64,000 bases of DNA from UMGS1696 sp963642885 (GTDB lineage: Bacteria > Bacillota > Clostridia > Oscillospirales > CAG-272). The stretch lies in NCBI GenBank assembly GCA_963642885.1, contig CAVIJI010000006.1, positions 17,035-81,034 of the forward strand, read 5' to 3'. The notes under the pieces were generated by a model, which had not been told where the DNA came from, did not search any database, and saw only the letters and a list, made by a program, of their open reading frames with translations. Below, one piece after another: positions 8,201 to 15,451 of the stretch; the stretch's first letter is position 1; each line of letters starts with the position of its first letter. The position numbers and the translations under genes were made by a program.

Positions 8201-10602
8201 TCGCAAAAGAAAGCTCGCTTAACGTTCACTACATCGAAAAGAAGTCGAACATAGAGTTCTACACCTACTCGATTAACGTAGCAGACGGAACATTCTTTAA
8301 CAACGGTTTCGCGAGGGGCACGGAAAAGAATTCGCTTATCAATAACACCGTTTCCAACTACTACGGTAAAACACAGACGGTAAGTGCGGACATATCAACT
8401 CTTCCGCAGATTACGTCTCAGTACAAGTACAGTGTATTCACACTCGATGAGGTTACCCTCGGCGGAGATGTCGGTACAGCCACAGATGGACACAAGTACA
8501 AGGACGTATATCTCTACTACACATTCGATAACATCAAAGAGTTTGTAGTAGACTTCGGCGCTACACTTCAGCTTACCGCGGCTGACCTCGGAATTACGTC
8601 AAGTGGCTGGACAAATGCGGACTTCATCGGCGAATGCACCGATACCACGGTTGGCGATGTGGTATGGCACACGAAGCAGTATCAGTACGGTACCGCCACA
8701 ATCGCTGTCGACAATCCGCTGACATATACCGTTACAACTCCGATGCAGGGTATCGAAACAATATCGATTAACCTCTGGGGCACAAAGGGCGCCGAAACCA
8801 ATGCAGATACACCGGAAAACGACAAGCCCGCAACATACTACATAGCAATCATCCCCGCAACAAACGTCCTCTACGAGGAAACGGTAATGACCGAGCAGAA
8901 CTTACTCGGTGTCACCGATCCCGCAAACAAATGGGAAAAGTTAGGCACATCCACAGTAGGAAACCAGCAGCTCGAGGTGCTTAACAACGACGGTACAACC
9001 ACAAATGTATACGGTTACGATAGTGTCTACGCAGAAGACACAGGCTTCAGCGGAGATACATATTACAAAGCAACACTTACCGCAACTGACAAGCAGGCTG
9101 CTACCGATACCGCTCTGTCATTCACATTCACAGGTACAGGCTTCGACCTCATTTCCGAATGCGGTCCTCAGACAGGCTCAATTCTCGTAAGACTCAGCGT
9201 GCTTAACGACGACGGTACAAAGACACTCAAAAAAGGTTACTATGTTGACACGTATTTCGTAGGCGACGGCACAATCATTAATTCAGCAGATGCCGACGCA
9301 AACGGAGTTCTTGATTATCAGGTTCCTGTTGTACGTGACCTTAATCTTGCTTACGGCACATACGTAGCAGATGTATACGGTTATGTATATCCGAAATCGA
9401 CCGCTTCGGCAAATTCCGTCGGCAAGATGGTATCTGCGGAGTCAATCGTTTCCGAAGCACTCGATTCACTCGGATTCAATGACAGCGTTGAAATGTACGA
9501 AATCTCCTACATGGACGAAAACAGCGTTCTCAACGGCGGTACGGGTATTTCCGAAATGTCCGTTGTAAAAGATAAGGACGTATACACATCAGACGTTATC
9601 TCGGATAACATGATGAGCGCGTACATGTACGAAAACCTCGCCGACGAAAAGAACGAAACAGCATCCACAACAGGTTATGTTTACGTAGACGGCGTAAGAG
9701 TATACGGTACGATGAGCACAACGCTTGATAACGCAGACGGCTACAAAGCCGAAGAGCGCGGCACAAAGTACTATAATGTATACGACTTCGTAAACACAAG
9801 TGTAAACGACCTCGACAGCTTGAAGAATAACTTCGCTGTATACGTTGAGCATGACGGAAACACAGGTGTATATACAATTAAGGATTACAAGAACATGGGT
9901 CCGAAGAATGAAGTATATCTGACTGACGGTTCTGCGATTGCATTCATTATCACAGGTTATGAACCTGGAAATCAATCAAAGTATACGGTACAGGTTAGCA
10001 TGAAAGCCGTACAGGGCGAGTCGAATGTTTTAGTAAGTAAAGACGATAAAACAGATAATGAAATACCTGTATACGCTAATACCGAAATGTATTATACAGT
10101 ACCTGTAAGAACTGCAACATTGACGGATAGCGGTGATACAATTGACTACGTCTTGATTGAAGTTCCCGAAGATGCAAATGATAATGTTGTAATCTCAATC
10201 AGCGGAATTAAGGTTTCAAACAATATTAAGCCCGTGTCCGATGTTGAAACTCTCGGTGAAATTCTCGTAAATGAGGCAAGCGGAACATTCAGCCCCGAAG
10301 TATTCAGTGTAAAGAAGATTGAATCCGTAAAATCCAAGAGAAAGTTCACGGTTTCTGTATCAACATCAACAGATGCCAACAAAATTTTGGTTACAGTAGA
10401 TGGTACGGAATACACACTTACACCTACAAATACATCTGCTGTTGAAATCGGTGCGACAAAGATTTACAGCTATTCAACATCGATAAGAGCACCTGAAAAG
10501 ACTGCTGATAAAACTACATTCACCGTATCGGTTGTTGCTTGCAGTACGGCAGACAATAACGTTCAGAGCGATCCTGTCACGATGACAGTAACAATTAAGT
10601 AA
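5287..10602 (+). CDS. giant secreted GH20-like (beta-N-acetylhexosaminidase family) multidomain protein
   Basis: 1771 aa. A signal peptide spans residues 1-27, followed by an Asp/Glu-rich linker to about residue 85. A GH20-like catalytic barrel covers roughly 90-430: the paired catalytic residues are D263-E264 in NIGADEYAND, preceded by the NTPGHMDAI strand and followed by a WCDFPNAD motif. GH20 enzymes remove terminal N-acetylhexosamine from glycans such as mucin. The remaining ~1300 residues are beta-rich, Thr/Ser/Asn/Tyr-rich modules that I cannot name; a section around residues 530-620 looks like a sugar-binding insert. There is no LPXTG, SLH, dockerin or C-terminal anchor, so release or non-covalent binding is likely. 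It heads the operon with the candidate RiPP genes, whose first member begins 17 bases after its stop. Confidence 0.85.
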   Translation: MKQLRHTLSLVLALCMVLGMVTPLLAESYEISVETDYEIPVETDNDDGFYFDVVDEDDGYELSVLPGEDELPDEDYTTEGTADKNGASSVEYSMSIVHVDCGRKYFTVDEINTIIDNAAAAGFNYVELAVGNDGLRFLLDDMSITVGGTTYVSDNVAAAVHAGNETYADFDVDELTQSEMDKIIAHANEKGVGIIPLINTPGHMDAILAAAETLTGVQCDFDGSTTTIDVTNSTAVEFTKALLQKYITYFAGKGCKYFNIGADEYANDVYPKGGMGFGQIKENKYTNYVEYVNAVNAMVKAKGMTSMMFNDGVMYGGKTGIDTGILVCYWSSGWNEYEVASADTLVANEYKLINTHGDYYWTLGKSQCTVEKAGEFVKETFIGSTSEISPVGAMFCIWCDFPNADTAANVITATADVIDAFGATLPTAVSKGGANDETTPTDYIEVNIQVGETATKTIDGYNYENDVDETQFDTAIATKDVKGVNESSTEVTTYTLGSKLDRVNNVKGVVSDGNGHYIKLNGTTVEATGEISEATEFTGITSGSSTSSRYKLKSGDYYLTYNNNGNLTVSTSESSNSWVYGSSSGFRAGSNTGYYIAYKSGEWSVLYYNYYYTSAALGYLYSRTANTSTVPVPASTTVTFTGVSAGTTYLKVGTQWYKVNVTAVSDPLTIEYWITNDHVQKSSTDTSNSVTLQNTYSGITSEDGVDVTAIVPSQGLRTRTLDYWKCLLLDKTKENNSTSGTEEQTIDAGDDETTNGVEFTKVRFNGAWQVYTVNNEWVTVDLTKNQLVAYYLEVIDIKNSNLTSELYVNAADWGTKGDGSSTWGYTPESDRCSVSVQLVYEDGQTNPSDTTAANLRSKTIVYGYWSAGRGIGTMFFNGQEDYQIYKVTAETGTMVSSTSSSSITATNGVYVTSFTWDKNEETVWEGDLAKTVSVHNNAKNPTYTAPYDNLAWNTSSGNENNAILIRVYVKAVAKESSLNVHYIEKKSNIEFYTYSINVADGTFFNNGFARGTEKNSLINNTVSNYYGKTQTVSADISTLPQITSQYKYSVFTLDEVTLGGDVGTATDGHKYKDVYLYYTFDNIKEFVVDFGATLQLTAADLGITSSGWTNADFIGECTDTTVGDVVWHTKQYQYGTATIAVDNPLTYTVTTPMQGIETISINLWGTKGAETNADTPENDKPATYYIAIIPATNVLYEETVMTEQNLLGVTDPANKWEKLGTSTVGNQQLEVLNNDGTTTNVYGYDSVYAEDTGFSGDTYYKATLTATDKQAATDTALSFTFTGTGFDLISECGPQTGSILVRLSVLNDDGTKTLKKGYYVDTYFVGDGTIINSADADANGVLDYQVPVVRDLNLAYGTYVADVYGYVYPKSTASANSVGKMVSAESIVSEALDSLGFNDSVEMYEISYMDENSVLNGGTGISEMSVVKDKDVYTSDVISDNMMSAYMYENLADEKNETASTTGYVYVDGVRVYGTMSTTLDNADGYKAEERGTKYYNVYDFVNTSVNDLDSLKNNFAVYVEHDGNTGVYTIKDYKNMGPKNEVYLTDGSAIAFIITGYEPGNQSKYTVQVSMKAVQGESNVLVSKDDKTDNEIPVYANTEMYYTVPVRTATLTDSGDTIDYVLIEVPEDANDNVVISISGIKVSNNIKPVSDVETLGEILVNEASGTFSPEVFSVKKIESVKSKRKFTVSVSTSTDANKILVTVDGTEYTLTPTNTSAVEIGATKIYSYSTSIRAPEKTADKTTFTVSVVACSTADNNVQSDPVTMTVTIK

Positions 10603-10619
10603 GAAAGGGGAGAATAAGT

Positions 10620-10982
10620 ATGAAAAAGATTTACGAAGCACCTGCTTTAGATGTGATTACATATTCACTCCAGGAAGCAATAGCCGGCGACTGTACCGTT
10701 AAGAAGTATTTCGGTTTGGAAAGCGGAAACGATGTCTGCCTTGACCCGAGATTTATAGGTTTTGATTTCGGCTCATCCGAGGTCGAATGCGTCAATAACG
10801 GCGGAAACAGCAGCAGCGAGCATAAGCTCGGTGACGGCTCGATTTACGACAGAAGCACGAGAGGCGGCTGGGTAAACGATTATTCAACGGGAACAGGCGG
10901 CGGAACTGCGGGACTTAACGGCGCACCGCTTGACGGTTACTGCTACTTTACCTCTACCGACAATATTGTAGCAAATTCTTAA
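10620..10982 (+). CDS. candidate RiPP precursor or peptide substrate of the adjacent radical SAM enzyme
   Basis: This 120-aa protein has a strong ribosome binding site (AAGGGGAG). The N terminus MKKIYEAPALDVITY is of the leader type seen ahead of short modified peptides in Clostridia, with a possible leader boundary near EAIAGD. The rest has four cysteines (residues 25, 40, 57, 108), is rich in Gly, Ser, Asn and aromatic residues, and ends in Ser (VANS). No known core motif is recognised, and there is no membrane segment. A PqqD-like protein, a SPASM radical SAM enzyme and an HPr-kinase-like protein are encoded directly after it, which is the context of a ribosomally made, post-translationally modified peptide. 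It is long for a precursor. An alternative is a small secreted partner of the GH20 protein. Confidence 0.6.
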   Translation: MKKIYEAPALDVITYSLQEAIAGDCTVKKYFGLESGNDVCLDPRFIGFDFGSSEVECVNNGGNSSSEHKLGDGSIYDRSTRGGWVNDYSTGTGGGTAGLNGAPLDGYCYFTSTDNIVANS

Positions 10983-10999
10983 TTTAAAACATTGAGAAA

Positions 11000-11035
11000 G
11001 GAATACGCCTGTGCGCTGTTGTACAGGCGTATTTC
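11000..11035 (+). terminator. strong stem-loop between precursor gene and modification genes (attenuator or processing site)
   Basis: An 11-bp perfect stem pairs 11002-11012 (AATACGCCTGT) with 11023-11033 (ACAGGCGTATT); further pairs at 11000/11035 and 11014/11021 lengthen it. Only three to four T follow, so it is not a full intrinsic terminator. It lies 18 bases after the precursor stop, the usual place for an element that leaves more precursor mRNA than downstream enzyme mRNA. Confidence 0.65.
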
Positions 11036-11042
11036 ACTGTAT

Positions 11043-11894
11043 ATGAACGAAAGCTTTTACACGGCGGCGAATAAAACAATTAGAATAGAATCCGAAATCG
11101 CGCTGAACGAAAGTCCGTATACACTTCCGTTTAAAACGGAAAAAACATCGGACGCGGACATAAGCTGTACCGTAGCTGTCGCGGACAGGTTCGAGAATGC
11201 GGACGGAGTCGAGCTGAGCAGAGAAGAATGTGTGAATGTATACCGCGTGGGTGACTTGATTTACACGGACTCGTACCTGCATGACCGCAAAACGCTGTAC
11301 GCGCGCTCTGTGTGCGGTATAAACGGCGGAGACATAAGGCTTGATTTGCTCTCGTCACGGCTCGGGTTCGCATCGGACACGGTGCGGATTATGGCAGCGA
11401 TGAACCTGTATTTCGCATTGCTGAAGGAAAATGTTGCCGTACTGCACAGCTCATCGATCGAGTACGGCGGAAAAGCTGTTCTGTTTACCGCCCCGTCGAA
11501 CACGGGTAAATCCACTCAAGCATCCCTGTGGGAAAAATACAGGGGAGCGAAGGTGCTGAACGGAGACAAAAACTGCGTCACGTCATCGGACGGTACACTC
11601 GCACACGGAATACCGTTCTGCGGAACAAGCGGAATAACAAACAGATATACGCTGCCGCTCGGCGCCGTGGTGGTGCTGAAGCACGGAGACGAAAACACGG
11701 TACGCCGACTGAAGGGAATCGAAGCGCTTACGGCGCTGACGAAAAACAGCATGGGCTACAGTCAAATCGGCGAAACAATGCTGATGCTGACGGATATATA
11801 TATTCGTTTGCTGGACAGTGTTCCCGTGTTCGAGCTGAAATGCACCCCCGACGAAAGAGCTGTTAACGAACTCGAAAAAGCACTCATGAGGTGA
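11043..11894 (+). CDS. HPr-kinase-like P-loop protein (candidate peptide kinase)
   Basis: About 283 aa. Its C-terminal half matches the HprK fold: VLHSSSIEYGGKAVLF, a Walker A of the form SNTGKST, and LNGDKN where the catalytic acid would be. HprK-like proteins without the N-terminal HprK domain occur in RiPP clusters, and some phosphorylate the C-terminal serine of lasso-peptide precursors. The precursor here ends in Ser, so the same reaction is possible; this is inference. The start is uncertain. The frame is open from a TTG at 10992, but the first ATG at 11043 lies just after the stem-loop and has no clear ribosome binding site. It ends three bases before the radical SAM gene. Confidence 0.72.
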   Translation: MNESFYTAANKTIRIESEIALNESPYTLPFKTEKTSDADISCTVAVADRFENADGVELSREECVNVYRVGDLIYTDSYLHDRKTLYARSVCGINGGDIRLDLLSSRLGFASDTVRIMAAMNLYFALLKENVAVLHSSSIEYGGKAVLFTAPSNTGKSTQASLWEKYRGAKVLNGDKNCVTSSDGTLAHGIPFCGTSGITNRYTLPLGAVVVLKHGDENTVRRLKGIEALTALTKNSMGYSQIGETMLMLTDIYIRLLDSVPVFELKCTPDERAVNELEKALMR

Positions 11895-11897
11895 AAA

Positions 11898-13019
11898 ATG
11901 TCAAGTAAATATACGGACTTTATAGATTATCTCTCATACAGAGCGTCACAGAAAAACATCCCCCTGTCGGGAACCTTCGAGCTGACGGCGAGATGCAATC
12001 TCGATTGCAAAATGTGCTACATCCACAAAAGAGCAAACGACCACATTGTAATAAAATCGGAGCTGAGTACCGAAAAATGGATCGAGACTGCGAGAGATGC
12101 GCAGAAGGCAGGCATGCTGCTGCTTCTGGTAACCGGAGGAGAGCCGCTCATACGAGGGGATTTCTTCGAGCTGTACGACGAGTTTAAAAAGCTCGGTCTG
12201 TCGGTCGCGGTGAACACAAACGCAACGCTCATAACGGAGCAGATTGTGAAAAGATTTGCCGAAAACGTACCCGCAAGACTGAACATTACGTTGTACGGTG
12301 CCTCCGAGGAGACATATTCACGACTGACGGGCGATGCGGGAGCGTACAAGAAGGTTATTAATGCCTTGCATATGCTCAAGGAAGCGGGAATACGAGTAAA
12401 GCTCAACTACAGCCTGACACCGCAGAACAAGTGCGATTTCGATAAAATATTGGATTTCGCCGAGGAGAATTTAATCCCGCTGCAGCCGACTACATACATG
12501 TTTCCGCCCGTGAGAGCGTGTGAGCTGTGCGAATGCTCCGCCGTTCGTGTGTCTCCCGAGGAATCCGCGGAATACTACTTCCGCTTTGACCAAAGAAGAA
12601 TGGACAAGAAATCGCTTATAAAAAGATGCGAAACAATACTCGCGGGCAATCCGATTCAGGAGGAGACGGAGTGTATGGAGCTTCCGACCGAGAAAATCAG
12701 ATGCAGAGCGGGCCTTACGTCCTTCTGGATGACGTACAACGGAGAAATGCGTCCGTGCGGAATGATGCCTGTACCGACGGTGTCGGTGAATGAGCTCGGC
12801 TTTGACGAAGCGTGGCGCAGGATTCATGCGGAAAGAGAGAAAATCTATTTCCCGTCGGCGTGCACCGAATGCAGTATGAGACATGCGTGCGAGTCGTGCC
12901 CCGCAACGTGCTATGCGGAAAACGGAGATTTCACGGTCGTTCCGAAATACAACTGCGAAAAAACAGCGGCATATCTGAAAATCTTGAAGAAATATCTTGA
13001 CGAAGAAAGTGAGACATAA
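11898..13019 (+). CDS. radical SAM/SPASM peptide-modifying enzyme
   Basis: 373 aa. The radical SAM cluster motif CxxxCxxC is at C33, C37, C40 (ARCNLDCKMCY), followed by the GGEPL SAM-binding strand. The C-terminal ~100 residues form a SPASM domain with cysteines in the order RCRAG, RPCGMM, CTECSMRHACESCPATC and YNCEK, enough for auxiliary [4Fe-4S] clusters. SPASM enzymes of this size install carbon-carbon or thioether bonds in peptides, or mature enzymes such as anaerobic sulfatases. The adjacent PqqD-like gene, whose ATG directly follows this gene's TAA, favours a peptide substrate. A ribosome binding site (GAGGTG) overlaps the end of the HprK-like gene, so the genes are translationally coupled. 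Confidence 0.88.
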   Translation: MSSKYTDFIDYLSYRASQKNIPLSGTFELTARCNLDCKMCYIHKRANDHIVIKSELSTEKWIETARDAQKAGMLLLLVTGGEPLIRGDFFELYDEFKKLGLSVAVNTNATLITEQIVKRFAENVPARLNITLYGASEETYSRLTGDAGAYKKVINALHMLKEAGIRVKLNYSLTPQNKCDFDKILDFAEENLIPLQPTTYMFPPVRACELCECSAVRVSPEESAEYYFRFDQRRMDKKSLIKRCETILAGNPIQEETECMELPTEKIRCRAGLTSFWMTYNGEMRPCGMMPVPTVSVNELGFDEAWRRIHAEREKIYFPSACTECSMRHACESCPATCYAENGDFTVVPKYNCEKTAAYLKILKKYLDEESET

Positions 13020-13286
13020 ATGAAGCTGAATAAGAATTTTGTATTGCGTGATATCGCGGGAGAGATAATGCTTGTTCCCATCGGCGAAGAAGCGGCACGA
13101 ATCGGCGGATTTATCGCGCTGAACGATGTGGGCGCGGTGATAGTGCGGAAGCTGAGCGAAGGCTGCGAACGCGATGACTTAATCAAAGCAATCACAGATG
13201 AATTTGAGGTTGACAGTGAAAAAGCCGCACACGATACGGACAGCTTTCTCGCCGTACTAAAGGAAAAAGGCATTATGAAAGATTAG
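13020..13286 (+). CDS. PqqD-family peptide chaperone (RiPP recognition element)
   Basis: This 88-aa protein has the usual PqqD length and pattern: a start of the FVLRDIAGEIMLVPIGEEA kind, a central FIALNDVGAVIVRKL strand and helix, then an acidic DEFEVD helix ending the domain. PqqD proteins bind the leader of a precursor peptide and present it to a radical SAM enzyme. Its ATG immediately follows the radical SAM stop codon, so the two are made together. It is the last gene of the operon, and an intrinsic terminator follows 18 bases later. No exporter or leader peptidase gene is found in the operon. Confidence 0.85.
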   Translation: MKLNKNFVLRDIAGEIMLVPIGEEAARIGGFIALNDVGAVIVRKLSEGCERDDLIKAITDEFEVDSEKAAHDTDSFLAVLKEKGIMKD

Positions 13287-13303
13287 TGCCTTCGAATAAG
13301 ATT

Positions 13304-13342
13304 AAAATGAGACAGAGAACTATTCTCCGTCTCATTTTTTTC
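13304..13342 (+). terminator. intrinsic terminator of the GH20/radical-SAM operon
   Basis: ATGAGAC-A-GAGAA pairs with TTCTC-C-GTCTCAT around a short loop and is followed by seven T. Confidence 0.9.
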
Positions 13343-13361
13343 CGTTATGCGGATGTTATGT

Positions 13362-13390
13362 TTGCATTTTATACGGTTTTATGATATACT
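13362..13390 (+). promoter_or_regulatory. sigma-A promoter of lepA-hemW
   Basis: TTGCAT (13362-13367) and TATACT (13385-13390) are 17 bases apart with an extended -10 (TGA). The lepA ATG follows 42 bases later behind GGAGAA. Confidence 0.75.
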
Positions 13391-13431
13391 ATACTATAGA
13401 AAAGTATTGGTAAAAGCTAACGGAGAATAAG

Positions 13432-15435
13432 ATGGCTGTAAGTGAAAAGCAAAAGCATATAAGAAATTTTTCGATAATCGCGCATATNNNNNNNNNNNNN
13501 NNNNNNNNNNNNNNNNNNNNNNNNNNNNNNNNNNNNNNNNNNNNNNNNNNNNNNNNNNNNNNNNNNNNNNNNNNNNNNNNNNNNNNNNNNNNNNNNNNNN
13601 NNNNNNNNNNNNNNNNNNNNNNNNNNNNNNNNNNNNNNNNNNNNNNNNNNNNNNNNNNNNNNNNNCATATAGATCACGGCAAGTCGACACTTGCCGACAG
13701 AATACTCGAGTTTTCGAATACGGTGGAAGCGAGAGACATGGAGGAGCAATTGCTCGACAACATGGACCTCGAGCGTGAGAGAGGCATTACAATCAAAGCC
13801 CGCGCGGTAAGGATAGACTACACTGCACCCGACGGCGAAAAATACGCTTTGAATATGATTGACACCCCCGGACACGTCGACTTCAACTATGAGGTATCGC
13901 GTTCGCTTAACGCATGCGAGGGTGCGCTTTTGGTGGTTGATGCCACACAGGGAATCGAGGCTCAGACACTTGCTAACGCATATCTTGCGGTTGACGCCAA
14001 CCTCGAGATAGTTCCTGTAATAAACAAAATCGATTTGCCGTCCGCTATGCCCGATAAATGCAAAGCCGAAATAGAAGATGTTATCGGAATACCCGCGGAA
14101 AACTGCCCCGTAGTATCGGCTAAAACAGGTCTGAACATTGCCGATGTAATGGCGGCTATAATAAGTGATATTCCGAGTCCCGAAGGAGACGAGAGTGCTC
14201 CGCTCAAGGCATTGATTTTCGATTCGGTGTACAACAGTTATCTCGGTGTCGTGGTATATATCCGTATTGTAGACGGTACGCTGAAAACGGGCGAAAAAAT
14301 CAAGCTGATGAGCACAGGCGCTGAATTCGATGTAGTGGAAGTAGGTGTAATGGATCCGTTCGGCTTGAGACCTACGGGAGAACTTTCGGCAGGCGAGGTA
14401 GGATATTTTACGGCTTCTATTAAAAATGTCGGAGACACGCGTGTCGGCGATACCGTGACACATTCCGAACAGCCCGCGGACGAACCTCTTCCCGGATTCA
14501 AAAAGGTGCAATCGATGGTATATGCCGGAATATATCCCGCCGACGGAGCCAAGTACAACGAAACCAAAGATGCACTCGAAAAGCTGCAGCTTAATGACGC
14601 GGCGTTTACCTTCGAACCCGAAACCTCGATAGCCCTCGGATTCGGTTTCCGCTGCGGCTTTTTGGGACTGCTTCACATGGAAATAATAGAGGAAAGACTC
14701 GAGAGAGAGTTTAACCTTGACCTTATCACAACCGCTCCGAGTGTTATTTACGAAATCAAAAAGAGAAACGGAGAGGTTATATACATAGATAACCCGACCA
14801 ACTATCCCGCCCCCGATGAGATAGAGACGGCATACGAGCCGATAGTTGCGGCATCCATAATTACGCCCACCGAGTATGTAGGCGGTATCATGGATTTGTG
14901 TCAGGATCGCCGCGGAACATTTATCGATATGAAGTATATCGATACCGAAAGAGTCGAGCTTCATTACAAATTGCCCCTTAACGAGATAATATACGATTTC
15001 TTCGATGCATTGAAATCGAGAAGCCGCGGATATGCCTCTCTCGATTACGAGCTTGAAGGTTATGAGCAGTCCGAACTCGTAAAGCTGGATTTCCTGCTCA
15101 ATGGAGACATGGTGGATGCGCTTACGTTTATAGTACACGCGGATAAGGCATATGCGAGAGCACGCAAGATAGCGGAAAAGCTTAAGGATAATATCCCGCG
15201 TCAGCTCTTCGAGGTACCGATTCAGGCTGCCATAGGTTCGAAAATCATTGCGAGAGAAACCGTTAAGGCTCTGCGTAAGGATGTGCTTGCTAAGTGCTAC
15301 GGCGGTGATATTACAAGAAAGAAAAAGCTTCTCGAAAAACAGAAGGAAGGCAAGAAGAAGATGCGTCAGTTGGGTACGGTTCAGGTGTCTCCCGAGGCAT
15401 TTATGGCTGTGCTCAAGCTTGATGACGAGAATTGA
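13432..15435 (+). CDS. lepA: elongation factor 4 (LepA), interrupted by an assembly gap
   Basis: Ribosome-bound GTPase that back-translocates stalled ribosomes. The G1 motif HIDHGKST is split by a run of N (13488-13665), while G3 (DTPGH) and G4 (NKID) are clear. The C terminus has the LepA-specific tail (KKKLLEKQKEGKKKMRQLG). As drawn it encodes 667 residues, about 60 more than usual. Both sides of the gap repeat CATAT and encode the same His-Ile, so removing 178 N plus the 5-base overlap gives 606 aa and an intact motif, the normal length. The gene is therefore complete and functional. It is followed 16 bases later by hemW, a common Firmicutes order. Confidence 0.97.
   Translation: MAVSEKQKHIRNFSIIAHXXXXXXXXXXXXXXXXXXXXXXXXXXXXXXXXXXXXXXXXXXXXXXXXXXXXXXXXXXXXHIDHGKSTLADRILEFSNTVEARDMEEQLLDNMDLERERGITIKARAVRIDYTAPDGEKYALNMIDTPGHVDFNYEVSRSLNACEGALLVVDATQGIEAQTLANAYLAVDANLEIVPVINKIDLPSAMPDKCKAEIEDVIGIPAENCPVVSAKTGLNIADVMAAIISDIPSPEGDESAPLKALIFDSVYNSYLGVVVYIRIVDGTLKTGEKIKLMSTGAEFDVVEVGVMDPFGLRPTGELSAGEVGYFTASIKNVGDTRVGDTVTHSEQPADEPLPGFKKVQSMVYAGIYPADGAKYNETKDALEKLQLNDAAFTFEPETSIALGFGFRCGFLGLLHMEIIEERLEREFNLDLITTAPSVIYEIKKRNGEVIYIDNPTNYPAPDEIETAYEPIVAASIITPTEYVGGIMDLCQDRRGTFIDMKYIDTERVELHYKLPLNEIIYDFFDALKSRSRGYASLDYELEGYEQSELVKLDFLLNGDMVDALTFIVHADKAYARARKIAEKLKDNIPRQLFEVPIQAAIGSKIIARETVKALRKDVLAKCYGGDITRKKKLLEKQKEGKKKMRQLGTVQVSPEAFMAVLKLDDEN
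13488..13665. other. assembly gap (178 N), apparently spurious
   Basis: The left flank ends in CGCATAT and the right flank begins CATATAGATCAC. The shared CATAT and the LepA reading frame show the contigs overlap by five bases, with no sequence missing. Confidence 0.9.
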
Positions 15436-15451
15436 TTACGGAAGGCATGAT

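Noticed and set aside
5287..10602. GH20 protein as a cell-wall-anchored or cellulosomal enzyme
   Set aside because: No LPXTG, SLH, dockerin or C-terminal hydrophobic tail is present.
10620..13286. Lasso-peptide cluster
   Set aside because: HprK-like and PqqD-like proteins occur there, but the asparagine-synthetase-like cyclase and transglutaminase-like protease are absent and a radical SAM enzyme is present.
13417..15138. Long open frame antisense to lepA (over 500 codons)
   Set aside because: It mirrors a conserved coding gene, runs through the N gap and has no recognisable domain or ribosome binding site; an effect of codon bias.
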